Shown here: one piece after another, positions 32,146-34,465 of the stretch | How the letters are laid out: each line of letters begins with the position of its first letter | Position numbering within the stretch: the stretch's first letter is position 1 | Source of the DNA: an uncultured Gemmatimonadota bacterium | GTDB taxonomy: Bacteria; Gemmatimonadota; Gemmatimonadetes; Gemmatimonadales; GWC2-71-9 | Reading direction: 5' to 3' | Assembly (NCBI GenBank): GCA_946479805.1 | Contig: CAMLHP010000006.1 | Coordinates: forward strand, 1-34,465 | DNA length: 34,465 nt | The notes under the pieces: model-generated | Told to the model about the DNA's origin: nothing | Seen by the model: the letters and a program-made list of their open reading frames with translations, nothing else | Database searches by the model: none | Program-made: the position numbers and the translations under genes

Positions 32146-33048
32146 TCATTCGACCGTGACCTGCCGGATCATTCCATGCTCAATATGCGACCGCCCATCC
32201 GGCGCGGTCGCCATGCACATCAGAGCGTACTCACCCGTAGCGAGATCGGTCTCGAAGTAGCCCTCCATCCCCGGCGCGATTGCGGCGATGCCACCGGCGG
32301 GAGCACCCAGGCTTTCCAGTGGCGGCGGAGGTTCATCTGGCTGATTATCCCGCCGGGCGCGCTCCGGGTTCATCCAGGCGCGCAGGTCGTCGATCGTCCT
32401 TCCCGGCGCGAGCCGCATCATCACCAGGTCGTGCGGCTCGACGCCGGTATTCTCCACCCGCACCATGTGCCGGCCCGCCCGGAGCGGAGTCTCAATCGTG
32501 AAGGAAAAGTCCGTTAGGCCGACTGTCATGTCCGCCTGTGGCGCCGCGGCGCGAGTGGCCGCATCCTGCCCTTCAGAGCGTACAACGAAGGGCTTGACCT
32601 CACCCTTCGCAAGGTGGGGAGATCCGGTGCTATCCTCGATGGGACAGAGCCAGACATAGCTTCCAGCCTCGAGATACTGCGTGACGGATGACATGCCGCC
32701 TGGGGCGGTGCCGCCCGGTCCGCCGAACCGCTTCAACCACTTCGGCCGGGGTCCGGAGGAGCGAATCGCCTCAACGTATCCGTTCACCAGATCTTCAACG
32801 GTCTTCCCGGAATCCAGTTGCACGATGTGCCCATAGTGGACCTCTTCGCCGTGATTGGACATGCGGAAAGTGGTCCACCCTGCGAGAATCGTGTCGGGGG
32901 CCGTGAACGCGTACTCGTCCGCGGCAAGGGAAACCAGATGCGGCGCCGCAGCGACAGGATCCTGCCGCGGCGCCTGATCCTTGGGCGCGCAGGCTGAGAG
33001 GAGGGCGGCGGAGCCAGCACAGCAGATTGCGCGGTTGATGACTCTCAC
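32146..33048 (-). CDS. lipoprotein with two cupredoxin-like domains
   Basis: A 300-residue protein beginning at GTG 33048, with AGAGGT six bases upstream; the longer frame lacks family character. The signal ends in a lipobox (LLSAC, Cys20). Domain 1 (about 38-158) has His71/His74, Cys135 and His145 but no Met at the expected position (Glu150). Domain 2 (174-300) has His206, Cys278, His288 and Met293, a full type 1 copper set in the usual spacing. Inference: one blue-copper site and one degenerate copy from an internal duplication, acting as a periplasmic electron carrier. It also has an out-of-frame ATGCCGTGA just before the start, which could be a tiny upstream frame or chance. Confidence 0.8.
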   Translation of the reverse strand: MRVINRAICCAGSAALLSACAPKDQAPRQDPVAAAPHLVSLAADEYAFTAPDTILAGWTTFRMSNHGEEVHYGHIVQLDSGKTVEDLVNGYVEAIRSSGPRPKWLKRFGGPGGTAPGGMSSVTQYLEAGSYVWLCPIEDSTGSPHLAKGEVKPFVVRSEGQDAATRAAAPQADMTVGLTDFSFTIETPLRAGRHMVRVENTGVEPHDLVMMRLAPGRTIDDLRAWMNPERARRDNQPDEPPPPLESLGAPAGGIAAIAPGMEGYFETDLATGEYALMCMATAPDGRSHIEHGMIRQVTVE

Positions 33049-33222
33049 GGCATGACCTCTCGGGTTGGGAAATGTTCGACCGGTAATGGCTGCTTGCCCA
33101 AGACTGCTACCCACGGGCGGCCTTCGGCCTGATGCCCCTGTCTCGGCTTCGCGGCGCAGCCACCACCGCCCATCCAAGATCCGCCGCGCCGCGCCAGGCG
33201 CAAGCAGGGGCCATGGAATGGC

Positions 33223-33254
33223 TTGACGGTCTCTTGACGGCTGGGCGATACAAT
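33223..33254 (+). promoter_or_regulatory. TTGACGG direct repeat and TACAAT -10
   Basis: TTGACGG (33223-33229), four bases, TTGACGG (33234-33240), then TACAAT at 33249-33254. Seven-base direct repeats at 11-base spacing ending eight bases before a -10 are the arrangement of OmpR/PhoB-type activator boxes. The rest of the 267-base divergent gap 33049-33315 shows nothing else clear. Confidence 0.45.
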
Positions 33255-33315
33255 CCGGGCATCGCTCTCCGGAAATGCACACGCGCAGCGATGCGCCCTC
33301 TCATGCGAGGACACC

Positions 33316-33711
33316 ATGGCACGCTGGAACTGCCTTGCGGGTGTTATTCTGCTTGCTGCTTGTTCCACGGAACCTGAACCGGCCCTCACGATATCGGGAA
33401 TCGTCCGCTCGGAGGCAACCCAGACACCGGTAGCGGGCGCCACGGTAGGCTTGGGCTTTCGGTCAGCATTCTCGCCCACCACCCAGATCCTGATCAACGT
33501 CACGACGGGCAGCGATGGACGCTTCCTGATCGAAACCGGCCCTCCGCCCGGCTACTCGCATCCAAACTGCGCGACGCTCCATCTCGAGGTGTCTGCCCCA
33601 GGCCACATCTCGGAAACCTGGGTGCCGATTGGCGGAGCGGACAGCCCGGCATGTGATGCGGGTATGGTGGAAGTCGGGCCCATTGAGCTGCATTTGGATG
33701 ACAGCGAGTAG
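33316..33711 (+). CDS. lipoprotein with carboxypeptidase-regulatory-like domain
   Basis: A 131-residue protein with lipobox (LLAAC, Cys16) and one beta-sandwich of the CarboxypepD_reg type: ISGIVRSEATQTPVAGATVG, then TTGSDGRFLIE and LHLEVSAPGHISETWV. Such domains are non-catalytic and common in envelope proteins. Five cysteines may form disulfides. AGGA five bases before ATG supports the start. A direct-repeat promoter lies about 60 bases upstream. Its own substrate or partner is unknown. Confidence 0.8.
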   Translation: MARWNCLAGVILLAACSTEPEPALTISGIVRSEATQTPVAGATVGLGFRSAFSPTTQILINVTTGSDGRFLIETGPPPGYSHPNCATLHLEVSAPGHISETWVPIGGADSPACDAGMVEVGPIELHLDDSE

Positions 33712-33783
33712 CCGTGCGAGGTCATGGCGCAGCCCCTGCCGCCTGCTGCAAACCGGACCAGGACGGCATGGGCCCGAATGCGA

Positions 33784-34239
33784 TCACGGCTTTGTGACAG
33801 CCGAGCGAAACTGTGCGCGCGCCGCCGCCAGCACCTCATCCGGAAAATGTCGGCCATAGAGGATCCGGGGCGCGTGGCCCGGTTCGGTCAACAGAAAGCC
33901 GGTAGCTGCACTATCCGGATCGGCAACGAAGGCCCATTGGCGGCATGGCTCGCGGACCAGGAACCGGCGACCTGGCTGGTCGAGCACCGCGATGCCGGCG
34001 GCCTCGAGCCGGGGACGAGTCTCGGCCCAGTAGTACTGATGGTCGTCCAGCGCGCTGGCGAGCCCCGGATCTGCGTCGAGCACCGAATCGGATGCGGGAA
34101 CGAGCCAGAAGGCGATGACGGTGGGCCCCGCCACTACGACCTCCGATATTTCCGCCGGCGCCGGTGGTCCGTGCTGGGCCTCGGCCGCTTCGCCGATCCC
34201 GACCCCAAGACAGAGCACCAGCATCATCAGTCCACGCAT
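33784..34239 (-). CDS. small exported protein, unknown function
   Basis: A 151-residue protein starting at ATG 34239 (GAGGT four bases upstream), with a signal peptide (1-22, ending AEAQ). The mature part (EVVVAGPTVIAFWLVPASDS, YYWAETRPRLEAAGIAVLDQ, PGHAPRILYGRHFPDEVLAA) resembles no family I can name, although it looks like a compact alpha/beta domain. Directly before it lies a 23-base repeat with hairpin potential. It is convergent with the lipoprotein gene, 72 bases away. Confidence 0.75.
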   Translation of the reverse strand: MRGLMMLVLCLGVGIGEAAEAQHGPPAPAEISEVVVAGPTVIAFWLVPASDSVLDADPGLASALDDHQYYWAETRPRLEAAGIAVLDQPGRRFLVREPCRQWAFVADPDSAATGFLLTEPGHAPRILYGRHFPDEVLAAARAQFRSAVTKP

Positions 34240-34257
34240 GCTACCTCGTGCGGGGCA

Positions 34258-34434
34258 GCCTAATGCCCTCTGCTTCAGCTGCAGGGCCACCAATGATATG
34301 CTTGGACATGCGGAGGGCCCCAATGCCATGTCTGCTGCATGCAGTGATCAGGCCGCTGCGCGGAGAAGTACTCGTGTCACGGTAGTCATGATGTGTCGCC
34401 TTTCCGCCATCTAATGCCCTCTGCTTCAGCTGCA
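34258..34434 (-). repeat. 23-base direct repeats flanking a short unit, attC-like fold
   Basis: Identical 23-base words at 34261-34283 and 34412-34434, 151 bases apart. On the minus strand each reads GCAGCTGAAGCAGAGGGC then ATTAG. From GCCTGAT (34353) to ATTAGGC (34258) the minus strand can fold end to end around an inner GACATG/CATGTC hairpin, like an integron attC site, but the invariant GTT/AAC core is ATT/GAT here. The stretch 34240-34465 has no convincing gene; a frame at 34435-34241 is doubtful. Confidence 0.4.
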
Positions 34435-34465
34435 AAGCCGCTCATCAATTCCCTGCCCCTGCTGG

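Noticed and set aside
34241..34435. A 64-residue minus-strand frame before the last gene
   Set aside because: It runs through the repeat words, has no recognisable family and its start lies within the repeat.

Overview
The window reads as chromosomal DNA of a high-GC, free-living aerobic bacterium. The gene content fits a Gemmatimonadota-like lineage best: paired HEAT-repeat proteins, actinobacterial-style three-gene succinate dehydrogenase, several secreted lipoproteins, multicopper oxidases, a LemA/DUF2207 pair, a serine hydrolase and an SSS transporter. This placement is inferred from general gene repertoire, not from a marker gene. I found no rRNA, tRNA, CRISPR array, transposase or phage gene. 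Genes are tightly packed and no gene-free stretch exceeds 300 bases.

Layout. 1-2256 (+): two overlapping HEAT-repeat genes. 2282-4450 (-): a secreted subtilase preceded by a small lipoprotein made of two propeptide (I9)-like units. 4570-6762 (+): a beta-propeller-like lipoprotein, a small membrane protein and an ABC ATPase. 7047-7733 (-): a zinc-ribbon miniprotein and an acyl-carrier-like protein without the carrier serine. 7883-16120 (-): nine closely spaced genes, in transcription order sdhC, sdhA, a permuted multicopper oxidase, sdhB, a helical-repeat protein, a small CPPxC protein, a seven-helix membrane protein, a histidine kinase and a LuxR-type response regulator. 16317-18604 (+): LemA and DUF2207. 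18677-20804 (-): a canonical multicopper oxidase followed by a class I cytochrome c. 20931-23440: an HETGH membrane protein divergent from an ABC-2 exporter. 23427-25789: an HxlR regulator divergent from a secreted TPR protein. 25809-27334 (-): PP2C phosphatase, a secreted remnant and a YCII protein. 27428-30182 (-): SSS symporter and serine hydrolase. 30305-32124 (+): pyruvyltransferase-like protein and glycosyltransferase. 32146-34239: a double-cupredoxin lipoprotein, a carboxypeptidase-regulatory-like lipoprotein and a small secreted protein.

The most interesting part is 7883-16120. Complex II genes are interrupted by a lipoprotein oxidase whose four copper motifs appear in the order 3-4-1-2, and the same run ends in its own two-component system. 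A palindrome just beyond the regulator gene sits about 43 bases upstream of the predicted start of the next transcript, where an activator of this family would bind. A plausible reading is a respiratory or copper-linked module that senses its own state at the membrane.

A second theme is small repeats at gene 3' ends. A GCAACCGCAGATTT-type element follows three neighbouring genes and supplies the last eleven codons of one of them. Other junctions hold GAAGCTCGA-type, GAGTTGAGA-type and G-run arrays. Candidate operators were found before the HxlR gene, before the lipoprotein at 33316, between 4450 and 4570, and in front of the acyl-carrier-like gene.
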